Shown here one piece after another: positions 47,701-61,108 of a stretch of DNA of 64,000 nt (position 1 is its first letter; each line of letters starts with the position of its first letter). The notes under the pieces are model-generated. The model was given only the letters and a program-made list of their open reading frames with translations. It was not told where the DNA came from and ran no database searches. The translations under genes and the position numbers were made by a program. The stretch is from Lichenostomus cassidix (Eukaryota; Chordata; Aves; Passeriformes; Meliphagidae): positions 55,704,797 to 55,768,796 of the forward strand of contig CM039184.1 of the NCBI GenBank assembly GCA_008360975.2. Direction: 5' to 3'.

Positions 47701-50700
47701 AAATGTCTGTCAGGTTGGGACATCCACAGAACCGTAGTTAGTCCAAACACACATGCAAAAGAGCCTGACAGCCCCCTAAAAGGAAGAACTTCACAGAAGG
47801 AGCCTTAATAGCTGCCTGAGGAGCAGAAACTCATAGAATACATCAAGATACCACCTCTCTATGCTAAAGCATGACTGACAGGATGGTGTCAATAATGGTG
47901 TATGCAAGCAAATGTATTGCTTTTGTGCTGTTGCTCTGCTTTTGAAGCATGAGCAACCATAACCAGCTATTTGCATTTATTCCAAGGGGACTAAACAAAG
48001 ACCATAAATGCAAAACTGGAATATCAAACATGGACCAAAAAAATAAGGGGAAGTCCTGAGCTGAGAGGTAAAAAAAAAAAATCATATGTAGCATTATCTC
48101 AGTATTGAGAGCAGTATAGAAGAGTTAAACCAATTCTGAGACTGGAAGCAGAAAACAAAAATACAAAAAAGCTGCTGAGAGATGATGGAGCAGTATGAGA
48201 GTCTTCACAAATAAGAATGAGCAGCTAGGGCTCTCCCCTTTGGGAGGAGGAGAAGAGGAGGAAAAATAAAGACAGCTGGAGCTTAAAGAGTATGAGAAAA
48301 AAAGAAGAGGGAAAATTCCTGAGCCAGCTTTCTGATTACGGTGTTGATGCTGTACTTCTTATGATCTTGAAAAGATTTTAGTGGGCTGAAATGTTGATTC
48401 TGATTTTGCAAAGCACGTACTTCCTGATGGGGTTTCCTGATGTCATTAGAAATTGGGTCACTAAAATGTACCAAGTACTTTTAAAAATCAAATCTGCATA
48501 TTCATTTTTATGGATTTTATTATATTTTATTGTAGATTAAAATTAGTGTTGTTCAATTTTATTTGGAGATCTCACTGCTATTAATAAATTTCCATTGCTC
48601 AGTGTACTGGAACCAACTGAAAATATTTTATTATACCTCAAAAATTACACAAATATTTCCCAAACCATTTCATTAGCATTTATAGAAAAAAAGAACCTAA
48701 ATTCATTTGAGTTCATATTTAGTTCCATAATACTCTTTCAGTAAATGACCTCTAAAATATTTTCATATACAATTTATTTCTTCACAATCTAAAATTTAAC
48801 TGCTGTATAGTGTTTGTTATTAAATATTCACAAAGAAGGAGGAAGCTACTTTTTCAATGTAGAAGTTAGTAAAGTGGGAATATGAAAGGTCTATAAATGA
48901 ATACTCAGGTCTATGAATGTTTTTGTTCTTTGAGTCTTTATGGGAGGGACAGGAAAACCTGACAGAACATTGCTAAAGAAATTGACCAAGGAGTTCTAAA
49001 TTTTGGTCATTTTATGATATATTCTTTCATTCAGAGCAAATCCAAAAGCAGAATTGCAAACATCTATCACATGATTTTTTTCAAAATTATTTTAGAAGTG
49101 TGAGCTAAATGTGGATATTGTAGCAGTTTTTTCCATTATGTGTGAGAGTACAGTAAAGTAGTAATAAAAGCTCTTTATTTACACAGTAGTTCAAGAGTCC
49201 TGCTTACACAGGGCATTTTCATCCTATTTCATTTTTAACAGTTGCAAATATAATGCTGATTTTGCAGCAGATATAGCAAAGGACAAGCCATGTACAGCAC
49301 CATGTCAGGTAGCTGTACTTAAACTCATTGAGAATACAGCTTCAATTTGAGAGCATGATATGATTACTACCAGAACTTTTCCTTTGCTACACTGCCTGAA
49401 AAACCCCACCAAGATCTGTTAGCTAACTTGAACATTAAAAATTGTGTTTAAGGATGATAATAACTCCTTTGATCTGCATTTCTTTTATGCAAACAGGACT
49501 TCCTTCACAAGAATGGTCCACTGAGTTTAAAAACTGAAACATTTTCTCATATGCTATTAAGAACTTTGGTGTAGTAAGATCCCATCACAACTCTCTGAGA
49601 TGTGAACTTGTGTTATTTTCACTTAAATTCCTTCACTTTGCCACAGTAATTCTCCATATGAATGAGAACCAAAAAATAGAGCTATCTTTCTGTTCCTGTT
49701 TTATTTCATTGCCAATTCCTCCCTCTCTTCTGAGCACATATTCCCACTAACATCACTGAATGTGCAGTGAGGCACCCAGGTCTAAATCTTAGTGCTCTGC
49801 AAGTCCTCCTGCCCTTTCACTTTTGCTCTACCTTTGTCTGTTGCCCTAGTATATTAGCCTGGGGAATCTGAGCCAAAATCTGTTCCTAGACACAGGAAGG
49901 TAAACCTGACGCCACGGTGCTGCGAATGCTGGCTCACATTCATGTTGTCCCCAGCTGCCCTGTCTCAGCTGGACATCACCCTGGAAGCAAGAGGGGCTGG
50001 GATCCTGCCGGGCAGGAAGCAGCAGTGACTTGCAGGGACACTCACTCATGAGCAAAGCACCCAGATAACCTCGTTAGTAACTGTGAGTCACAGCAGAACT
50101 GCTTCAGGATGCTAGAGCAGTAAGTGGGATCCATTTAGCTGCTGTAATGCCTAAAACACTCAAACCATGCAAAAATTTACCCTTGGTCTTTCTGCAACTA
50201 AAGTGTGGATCCTTCCTAAGAATAAAGGAACACAGCAAGTATTTGCAACATTGCCTCCCAAACACTTTAGTGGCAGACCACTGCCCATGTAGTTCTAAGG
50301 ACTGTCATACACTTCTCATATTCTATCTTGAAAACACTACAGACAGTAAGGTTGCATAGCCAGTGGTTGCATTAGTGGTCTGCAAAGAACACAAAAAACC
50401 TATACTAAATCCTACTCAAAACATGATAACAAAATGAAGCTTTCCAAGAAACAAAATATATTCATTAAAAGGTCCCAAATGCAACTGATAATGAAAACAT
50501 TCTGCTGTATTTATGATACTAGAATACATGCAATATATGTATCAAAAGTTGTTGTTTTGCCCTTGTTGTAAAAAGAACCTTCAAAAGCAGCAATGGGAAT
50601 CTTTCAGTTATATATATTTAATCAGAAAATTCCTATTCATTTGAATCAGGAAAGAACTGACCTTGGAAAACCTGTAAAATGACATACAAAGAGTTCAGAA

Positions 50701-52680
50701 AACATCAAAACATTCCATCATGGTGCTTTGAAATTTTAAAGTTACTTTTACTGAACTAAAAATAAGAAAATAATAAAATAAAATCTTTTATAAAACCCAC
50801 AGTCAAACAGAGAAGAAATATTTGAAGATAATAAAGAATTTCAATTTACTTGATCTGACTATTTAGCTCATTTTTGGTTGTGAAGACTCTGTGAGATTTT
50901 CACATTGCATTCCTTTCTTGAATAAAATGCATTTCACACTCCAAAAACTGCACCAAAAAAAAAAATCCTTCCTACTCTAAATGAAAATCCATACTTTAGA
51001 GGAAAACCTTGTAGCTCTGTTTCCTTGGCCTGGTGAAGGACTACCAAAACACTCTATGAAGCTCCATTGTACTGCAGTGTTCAGAACAATTCAGCTTTCC
51101 CTGACTCTCATTGTTCTGCCTACACCATGTAAAGCTCTCCAGTTTCTTTGTTTAAGGTTACTATACAAAAGCAATTATAAAGGATATTATTTTTATGCTT
51201 TGAGTATTCTTCAGTCAATAAAGGTTACAATAACTTTTTTTCAACACAGATGCTGAGCAAAAGGGCTGACCTTGCCGCTTCACAGCTCTGGAAACAACTG
51301 ATCTGCTAGTTCTTTCTGAAAGCATGCAGCTTGCTGAAGTTAATGCAATATCACATGACTTAGAGGTACAATTGACTAGTACATACACCATTTGTGTATT
51401 TCGGTGGACCCTGGCCTTCTGATGATTAATGTATTTATCTTGTGAACATCCTAATGCAGATGCTAAGAAAGGACAAGTATTAGATGGTGCAAAACAACAG
51501 GCTCACAGAGATAAAAATTCACCCACCAATGCGTATCTGAAACTGGAAGCTGCCTTGAATTCATGTTGTGAAGTTAATCCAAAATAACAGACACACCATT
51601 TACAGTAGTTATTAATCCTAGAAAGATCACTAGAAGTGGGACTGAGAAGGAGTTTTACTGGATCAGAGAGTCAAGAGCCACTGGGATATTTGTTCCTGTG
51701 GAGTGTTTTTGTCTGGGTTGATCTGGAAAGGTTATTTAATAAACATCCTGCTAGTGCACTGACAATGACCACAGTGTCTCTTGATTTCTTCCTGTGGAAA
51801 ATTTTAGCTAAAATTTTTATTACAGAGCTTATGTTTTTAATGGGATGAGAAATATTTCATGCTCCATGAAATGTATAAATAGTGTGTGGCACAGATGATT
51901 CTGTGGAACCTTCAAACTTGGTATGATTTCTGCTGATTACAAATAAATAGATCTGATAATGCAGGAGACTATTTCCAGACCTCTGTTCCTGTTCACTTTC
52001 TCTTTTGATCTGTACCTTCTCACATCTCTTAGTTTTGTGAAAGAGGTGGTTCTTCAGAAAGTACTTTGCTCAGTTTTAGGGCTAAAGCATTCATCAGTGA
52101 AAGAGATCTTCATTACAACTATCAGAGCTGCTGCTTCTTTTTTTCTTTTCCCCATAGTCCACAGGGACAGATTTCACAGCCATGGAAACTGAATAAGTAG
52201 CAGTTGATTCAGGACATTAAAATTTGATTCTGCGAAATATTGAACAGGCTAGTCCTTATCCAAGAATTTATATAAATAACTGCTTAAACTCAACATGTTA
52301 ATAATCACAGACTTCTAAGAAAGCTTTACTTTGCATATGAATATAAACTATGGTTAATTTACTTTAGTGAGAGCTACACAATCTAGTGATAACATGCTTT
52401 TTGCATGATAAAAGCCTGTAGCACCCATTTAAGTACTGATCTAAATCTTTAGTTGATCATGGCAAGCCAAAAACTAATCTGGTGGATTAATGGAAAGAAA
52501 GAAAAATTATTTACTTAAACAAGTAAATCTCAGCCTTGAAACTCAAGACCTACTGGATTTCCTACATCCCGAACTCTATTAAACTATGTCCTCTGTTTTT
52601 TCAGATTTCTAGTCTTCTGGAAATTTAAAAAAAAAATCCATTTAAAATAGTATGTAAATGGTATGTATAGAAAATGGAAC
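47701..52680. other. AT-rich non-coding DNA
   Basis: No gene was recognised. A GC-rich patch at about 49850-50070 contains CpGs (CTGACGCCACGGTGCTGCG near 49908) and stands out from its surroundings. It could be regulatory or an old repeat, and no product is evident. A purine-rich patch lies at about 48240-48310. Confidence 0.5.
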
Positions 52681-52748
52681 ATGTATATACGTGTGTGTAT
52701 ATATATACACAAATATGCTATGTATATATATATATACAGACATATATA
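52681..52748. repeat. AT/GT microsatellite with two 18-base palindromes
   Basis: TGTGTATATATATACACA (52694-52711) and TGTATATATATATATACA (52721-52738) are each perfect palindromes. Together they form an AT-rich block able to extrude cruciforms, and likely to vary in length between individuals. The minus-strand open frame that begins nearby (52718-53035) includes this repeat and is not a gene. Confidence 0.9.
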
Positions 52749-55700
52749 GCATGAGTGTAAATGTGTGAAGAATATTTACCTGCTACATATGTAGCTGTTT
52801 CACCTAATTCTTGGCAAAATAGAAAAATACTGGTCAAGATGTATCTTAACAATTCTTTTATTAATCTTTTAGATTTTGTAACATCTTCCCTAAATACAGA
52901 TGGGAACTGATAGTATGCTTTCCAGTACAGTATAATTTGGTACAGTTTTTGTATAACGTATGCAAGTATAGGGAAAAATATGCTGACATTCCAGGGAAGC
53001 CTTTGGTAATATAGCACTTCTCCAAGGGCACACAATGTCTTCCATCCATCAAATGAAAAAAATATGTGCTACCTCTACACAAAGAAAGCTTCTGTTGCAT
53101 CCTAGAGAGGCTTAATCTTTTTGGACTCCTTAATCTAAATTTCTGTGAACTTGATGCTTCGCAGTTTGTCTGAAAGTGTAGGAAATATGCGAGGGTGGTG
53201 ATCAGAAACAGTAAAACATGTATATGCATGGCTACAGCAAATGTTATCAATGTCATTGATATTTTATCTGGTGTGTTTCCAAAGATTGGTATCACCATGT
53301 TAAGTTTCTAGTTCAAACAGTATTATTAGATTCCTTAAAGACAGAAATTGCTTGTTACCTATGAAATATCTTTGCAAATAATTAATGTCATCCTCAAGAG
53401 AACTACTTTTGACAGAAATATGTGGAATTTGTAACTGTAAGTTTCATGTGTGGCTCAATTGTAACAACAAGTATCTAGGGGAAAAATAAGTGTAAGTATA
53501 TGCCATAAAAATGATAATGCTTTCAAAGGTGAAAGTCCTCTGCATAAATTTATGTAATCCTTGAGAATAGAGTGATTCACCCTCTCTAAGTGAAATGATA
53601 GCAATAACTGTATAGTTCCAGAAATCTCCACTTGCAAATGATTTTTGATGAAAAAAATAGGTCTCATAATATAGACACTCAATAGTTTGGTATTAAATGT
53701 TCCTTAAAATGCAACTGTAAAACATCTAATACAATACATTTATTTATTCATTCTTTTTAATTATAAATCAAATCCTTCAAAAGTCAATATGTTAAACGTC
53801 CTTCACACAAAGCTGATTTCCAAAGAATCCTGAAACAGCCACATTCTTAGTCAAGTGTACACAAAGGCCATTATTCCTGCAGACATGAATACATAGCAAC
53901 AAATTAAAACAACCAACTGTCCTGTGTCAGGTGGAAAATTACTTCCTGAGCATTTTCTTCCAACTATTATAAAAGCTTTGAACAAACTTACTAACCTCAG
54001 AAAACACCCCTGTCCTGTATTACATTCTCTCACTTTCTCTGTTAAGCTCCATGTAATTTTTTCCCCTTTCCCCTCCTACTTGTCTTTTACAGAAATTACA
54101 TCTCTCTTCACACCTTTGCCTACTCATTTTTACCACAAGCACAGTTTTTGATAAAATTAGTCATTAAGTACTGTATTACAGATCCAAAGAAATCATTACC
54201 TTTACCATTCATCGAGAGGCAGTTGTGTGCTGTGTCTCATTATTATGCCCACCTCGACCTGATTATTTTTAGATTTTTTCCACTGATAAACTCTATAAGT
54301 TAACTAATATTCAGTAGATTTTAAACTCTTCTTAACAAAAATATATATCAGAAATTGTTTAGCTCCACCTTTTCTGACTTTGAACAACTAATTCAGGTTA
54401 GTTTGGCACCAGAGATGAACAGCTCTAAACAATTCTTTGAGCAATCATTCTCCCAGTTGTCCGAAGTGCATGGGTGAGGGGTTTCAGGCACATGCGTTCA
54501 GTTGTATTGCAAAACAAGACTTAGTGTTTGGAGCTGAAAAACTTTTTTGTCTCCATCTTATGAATCTGAAATTGTCATAAAACATTTTTCATAAATGGCA
54601 GAGAGTAAATGAATATTTTCTAAATGTCCATCCCAGGATCATAAAGAATCATTAGGTAATATCCTTTATTCACAGAGCTCTGCAGCCACCGTTTTGTAAA
54701 ATGAATTAGATAATGTCCTCAACAAAAAGTCTTTTCATTTTCTCCACAGCTTCCATGCAGGATCAGGTCAGTATTTTTACAGATATTCATGGATTCTTTC
54801 AGGTTTTTGCCTCCACCTTGTAGTGTGTGGAACACCACCTACATGAAGACTTACTGAAGTGATAAGACAACTAATTAGATAGCCTGACACACAGTTCACA
54901 TTCCCATATGAGCCTTGGGCAACATTACAATTACTGAGAACTCAGAGCCAAATCTGGCAGTATTTCAAGGTGGAACATACAAGTTTGTCTGCACGGAATC
55001 TCCAGGGACTCTGAACAATTAATAATAATGATTATATATATAATCTGCAGCAGAGTAATGTCTTACTTTTCAGACATCCAAAAACATCACAGAAGCTGAA
55101 ACCACCCTACTGTGTCTCTGCTATTATTTCCTGGTTGTCCTCCCTCACTGGAAATTTTCAAGGCCCTTGTGGGGAATCCTTCAGAGATCCTTACCCTCAC
55201 TGATCAAACCTGCTGCAGCTGAGCATCCCTTGCAGGAATAAGGGAAACCACTGGGAGCCCAACACTACCCTGCCGCACCCTGCTCCTGCCTGAAGCACCC
55301 ATTTGTCTCTCAAGAGCTGCACAATGTCTCACTGCCAGCTGCTGCCACAGTATCTTCCAACATGGAAATGTTATTAAAAGCCAATGTGGAGGATGCAGTC
55401 AATTGAAATGAAGCAAGAATGTGTCTTCTACTACATCTACTGATACACTTGAAATAAAACCCCAAGCTTTAAAACACACAGATTGCTTTTCAATTAAAAA
55501 TTAAAACTGAGATTCTGAGATTCTGTGTTTATTATAAATCCATGCAAACATTGTTTGCTGTAACCTGATAAAGAGCTTGTCTTTATGAGCATGGATGTCA
55601 TATTAATTTGCTCATAACGTTTAACATTTGAAAAAATTGAGTCATTCACCTTTCAATAATTGAACTGTCCACTGCTGTTTGCTTTTTTGTTTGTTTTTTT

Positions 55701-58700
55701 TTTTTTAATTTGCCTGTACTTGCACAAATGTGATAATTATAAATACAAAGGTCACACTGCATGTAGTTCAGATTTTCTGCTACAAAATTCTAAGCCACTA
55801 ACCTCAATTACTTTTTGGGCATGTCTTAAACTAGAATAGTGTTTTTCCAAAAACTTCTTATAATATTAGACAGTGACCAGCTAACAGGAAAAATCAGGAG
55901 CAGCTGTAATTTGATGAGCAATTTTTCTAATGTACTTGTTTTTAACAGATTTCAGTTAATTAAGGCAGAGGAGGATAGCTATGAAGTCGTGATTTTGAAA
56001 TGTGAGAAATTCTGCACCACCAAATTAAAAATAAAATACAATTTGTATGTTTTATGTAATAGTTCAAAGAATAAGGGGTTTGTTTTTGTGGTTTTGTTTT
56101 GTTTTTTTTTTTAACTGATATAAACCTGAAAATCTAATCTTGCAATTGTGGGAGATAGAGCTTCTGCTAAAGTTAAAAACAAAAATCATAAATGTGATCT
56201 GGGATGTAAAATCTGTGGAATGAGAGTTTTGCTAAAATAGAAATTAGAATTTGCCAAGCAAAATCACTAATACAAAAATAAGGTTTATGAAAGCTAGATG
56301 ATATCCTTATGTTAGGAAGAACACAAAACACTGCAAGCCATGAAAATGGAAGCAGACAAGCAGACACTTCAAATGAGTCTTCAAGAGCTGCACTAAAGCC
56401 GCTTTTTGTCAAAGCAATACAAACCAAATATTGATCCAATACCTTGAAGAATATGCAAGGCAGTAAAGGCAAAGAGAAAAAAATGCCTTAGCTCAAAGAT
56501 AGCTTCCCAGGCACAAGGCACAGGACTTCAGAAGCAAATACAAAGAGCCTTGTTCCAAAATTTGTGTTGGTTCTCTATCACTGTCTTGGCAGTGTGGTGC
56601 CAAAAGCAGTTACATCATTTTCCAAAAAATAGCCTCATGTTTTAAAATTTATATTGATATCACTTAGGGTTATAAAAATACAGTCCAGGTTAACAAAAAC
56701 TCTGAACTTAATCTGAGAGCAAATAAACTGAAAAAGATGGAAATTGCAGTAGTGCTCAGGGGAAAGTATCTATTAGTATATATTTAAATAAACAGGTATG
56801 CCTACTGAAGTATAAGGAAACTAAAAGAACTGAGAAAGAGTTTGAGGAGACTTTCCAGATGGATATTTTTCTCATCAGATTATAGAATATAGGTAATGGA
56901 GACCAGACTTTCACCTCATTCCAAAGGAAAGGGTGAGTTTTAGAAGACACTCATCTCTTTGGGATTCAAAGTGCAAATAAGGCCTTCTTTATATTGAATA
57001 TAAAATATGCAAATCTGGGATAATTTGTGGTAATTCCGAGAGATTTTTGAGAGAAGACTAAAGTTAATTTTTCCTAATGTAAGAAATACATTGCACAAAA
57101 GCTCATAGCCACCCTTCAAAAAATACCGTGTACACCTGTGTGTGTTCAATTCACCTTTTAGGTGACTCTTGCATTGCTATTCACATTACATTCCACAGTC
57201 AACACACCAAAATTTTGAGAGACACACATATGTGAATGTGTATGCATGTACATTTCATCATACAGATGATACTAAGATCCTTACAAGAAGTATTTTCATG
57301 CATGAAAGTTGAAGAAAAGCATGGCCAAAAGATCTGAACATCTCTGAAAAAGATAAAAATTGGTGGGCTAAACTAATAAATATGGAAACGTAGACTGTGA
57401 TAGGGTCAAAACTTACACAGCAAAAGACAAAAGACTGAAATTATCACCTCTATACACCATTTATATGCTTAAGTCTTCTAAAGCCCTGCCTAAAATTTCA
57501 GTTCACTGATGAGCCCTATTACATTCAGTACACCTGAATAGGAGTATTCCTTGAATAGGTCCAGCTAATCAAGAAATCCAGATTTCTCTAAACGACTATC
57601 AAACCTTCAGGACTATTTACATTTCTATCTGCATGATTTATCATCTCTGACTTCATATTTACTTCCCCACACCACTGATGAAATGCTGAAAAAATATTGA
57701 GCCTAATAGAAATGTAAGAAGTACCTCCCTAGGAAGCCCACCATGTGATGATGATTCACCACTGGCAAGCACCTGATATCTCTTAGTCCCATTTGAAATT
57801 ATCTATATCCTTTAAGTCACATTAACTATGACAAATTATATTCTTATTCTTCAATGGTTTTATCAGATAGCATTTTTCACATTGTTTCACTTGGTTTTGT
57901 TTTCAGGATAACTGGAACAACTTTTACCCTTTTGAATTACTGGTAAAAATGGGGTTGGTTTTCAACTCTATGGAACTTCACTGGTATTCAAATGTTTAAT
58001 AAATTTAACACCAGCAGATTAGATATCTCAGCCAGCTCTTTTCAAACTCCATACTCTGGTTATTGACATTAGCAATGGTATCAGCTCTTTTTCTATGAGC
58101 AGGCTAGAAAATTCTTCTTTGTTCTTATGTAACTCCTGTATATCAGCCTTTCCAAATAGGGAATAGGAACAGTTGTTGAACATTTCCTGAGACATTATCT
58201 TCATTTTAGCTATCTCAAATTTCATAACGGCCCATCCCATTAGTAGGATCTCCTTTGTTCCCAATGTAACTTTTAAAAAAACTGAATTTCCACTACCCTT
58301 TTTCCTGGCAGACATGGCTTTTCTGCAATTCCTATTTTATTAACAATTCTCTATACTCTAGATTGAAGCTCATTTTTCTCTCTGTTTTGCCTTTCTTGGA
58401 TTTCACAAACTGTTTCTCTATTTCTGTTCTCTTCATTGCATCAATCAAATAGGGTGAGCTTCTAAGAAAGTTAGTCTCTTACCTGATACAGAATCATAAC
58501 TTTGAAGACTTTCTGATCACTCTCTAGATTTAATCAAAGTTCTTACTTTCTAATAACTCTTTCTTTAAAGAAGTCAAATTTATTAAACTTCCAGATCAGT
58601 CAAATTTATCCACTATAATAACATTAAAAGTATTGTTGCTCCATGGTGAATTCATGCTACTGCATTTGATTTTAAAACCTCTAACAATGCTTAAAGGCTT

Positions 58701-61066
58701 TTGCTCCACACATTCTCTTACAGTTGCTTTAACAATTATAGTTTTTCACCTACACACTTACAGTCAGATATTTTCTATTTTATTAAATGGTCTTTAATAG
58801 ATTTCCTTTTGGGCCTGTATCTGTTAGTGCTTACATGGAGTTCTCTATACTGTGCTAGAGGTACAACAGTGGCTCATGTGAATTTAGGCAGTAATTCAAA
58901 TGGAAAGCAGAGGAAGAGAGGTTATGCACTGAAATTGGTAGACATTCTCAAAAGTGTCTGTTACTGAAAGTTCTGTCACAATACCACAGCTTTCAGACAT
59001 GGATGACTAAAATTCAGAATGAGAATGAAGGATGTAAAATAATCCAGGCAGAAACAAGATGATTTCCTTGAAAGCACTGATCAGTAACAGAGGGGCTTTA
59101 TTTTTTCAGGTGCCTAAATATGGTTTATGCTTATTCTTTTGAAATACTATATTAGAAATTGTAAGTGAGCATTATTAAGATGTTCACTTCAAGACTTAAA
59201 TTTGACATGGGCTTGTAAATATTTCATGTTGTTTTCTGAGGGAAAATGAAAATTCATCATGTTGATGGACTGAAAATCCCACATCATCCTACACATTGTC
59301 CCACATCCTTCTCAAAAGCATTGACTTTGGCAAGTTTTGATCTCAACTCTAATGATTTTTATTCCTTAATGGAGCAAGAATTTACTTCTCTGGAGCGCTG
59401 AAGAAATTTCAAGGGGAAAAATATCTGTACTGAGAAAAAAGGTAAATATGTTTTTAGTTGGACAATGCCCCTTCCTTACATCTCTGGGATGGAGGTAGTT
59501 GTTCCACATTTTAAAATACATTTTCAGTACAGTTGAGGAATCTTTATCATGGCTTGCAATTATTCAATGGTTGTTTGTCATTAATTTTAAATATACCTAA
59601 GTAATGAAATTTGTGCAGAATAGTAACTCACAAGAACTATGTTCCTTCTTAGCCAGAGAAAAGCAAGAAAAAAGTTTGGTGTCACTTCACAGGCTGTAAA
59701 ACTGATGTAAAACAATTATAAGGAGACTCAGACATCCTATTAACAGATCTTGTACAAAAATAGAATATACCGATGTTCATTACAATTTTATTTCTCATTT
59801 CTCTTTTTAGGCATCTTTCTGAGAGCTCACACTGAGGTAAGACCTTGTTCACCATTTGCAGGATGAAAAGGACTTTTTATTCTTTCTTCACCTTTTGACC
59901 TACGCCAAAAATTGTAATGTCATGGAACCTCAATTATTATTTTTCTTTTAATAAAATTGGACATCGTGCACAATTTCTTCTGACATCTTTTTTAAAAACT
60001 GAATGACTTAATAAAAAGTGTCATGAAGGCCCCACACATATTTGTTTTCACCTGCTTGATTCCAGCTGTCAATTAGTTTGCAGGAAAACAGCATGACTTT
60101 GGCAAGTGTAACACACAATTAAACTGCATGATCTTGTTCTAATGCTTCTGTGCTCTTGCAGACTCATATTTTATTTCAATTAGTTATTTAGATTTAGAAA
60201 TAAATGGCATGTCTTCTCCTCTCACACCAGGCAAACAGGTAAACAAAATCCAAGCTTAATTATGCTGTGCTTTCCTCCCTCTGCAAATTCTTTTAAACAT
60301 TCCCATTCCAAACTCTGTTGCTAGGACAATGTGGGTAACAAGCAAAATTGGTTTTGTTGTCATATTTTCCGGACATTTTCTCAGCTTTTGATTATACATC
60401 CTTTAGCATAATAAAGATTGCAACTATTGAAAAAAGGCTGACTTCACACTAAGAATTACCAAAAATTATAAACTTCTGAACTTCATATTTTAAAAATTAT
60501 TAAACAAATTCTACTTATGTCATTTGATGTCAAAGGAGGGTGAAATCCTTGCTGTGGTTTAGTAAAATGTGGTTAAAAAGTCAATTAACTGCTAGATACA
60601 AACTTATAACAAACCAGACTTCTTCAGTACCCCTGTCCATGGAACTACTTATTTAAGCACAGTCAACTGACATTTACTCAGATTGTGAATTATCATTGCT
60701 ATTGATGCAAAACTTGCTCTTATTAACAGAGATTGCAAGCCTAATCTCAAGCAACAAAACAGAGATACTCTTATCCCAGGAAAATTCATCCAGAAAAAAT
60801 TCAACTTCTTTCATGTTATACAAAGGCTACAGCTGTAAACTCAGCAGATCTAATTTTGCTCCTGGAGAGTGATCTCAGTGCCTCAGGACAGCATTTTGAA
60901 GCACCCCAATTCCAGGAGAGCTTTAGATGGGCACAGCAGCATGTAAATGGCAGGATGTGAGCAGGTTTAAGCCCAGCACCCAGCAATATGATTAACAGGC
61001 ACCCAAAGCACAATGCCAGAATGTACCTGGAAAAGCCAATGTTGACCTTTGGAGTTTAACAAGCTT
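52749..61066. other. Long AT-rich non-coding stretch
   Basis: The longest open frame of the window (145 codons, minus, 52861-53298) lies here. Its peptide shows no family motif and overlaps another minus frame, so I treat it as chance. T-runs occur at 55694-55706 and 56102-56112. A GC-richer piece at about 55110-55340 has no recognised content. No RNA gene or named repeat was found. Confidence 0.5.
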
Positions 61067-61108
61067 TATTGAGCCTAAAGTATTGAGACCAAAGTATTGA
61101 GCCTAAAG
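61067..61108 (+). repeat. 14-base tandem repeat, three copies
   Basis: TATTGAGCCTAAAG at 61067-61080 is followed by TATTGAGACCAAAG (61081-61094) and TATTGAGCCTAAAG (61095-61108), with a partial fourth start after that. Copies one and three are identical and copy two differs at two bases, so the array is a small recent minisatellite. Confidence 0.92.

Noticed and set aside
52861..53298. Longest open frame of the window, 145 codons on the minus strand
   Set aside because: No family motif, overlaps another minus frame, and one frame of this length is about what chance gives in 64 kb of AT-rich DNA over six frames.
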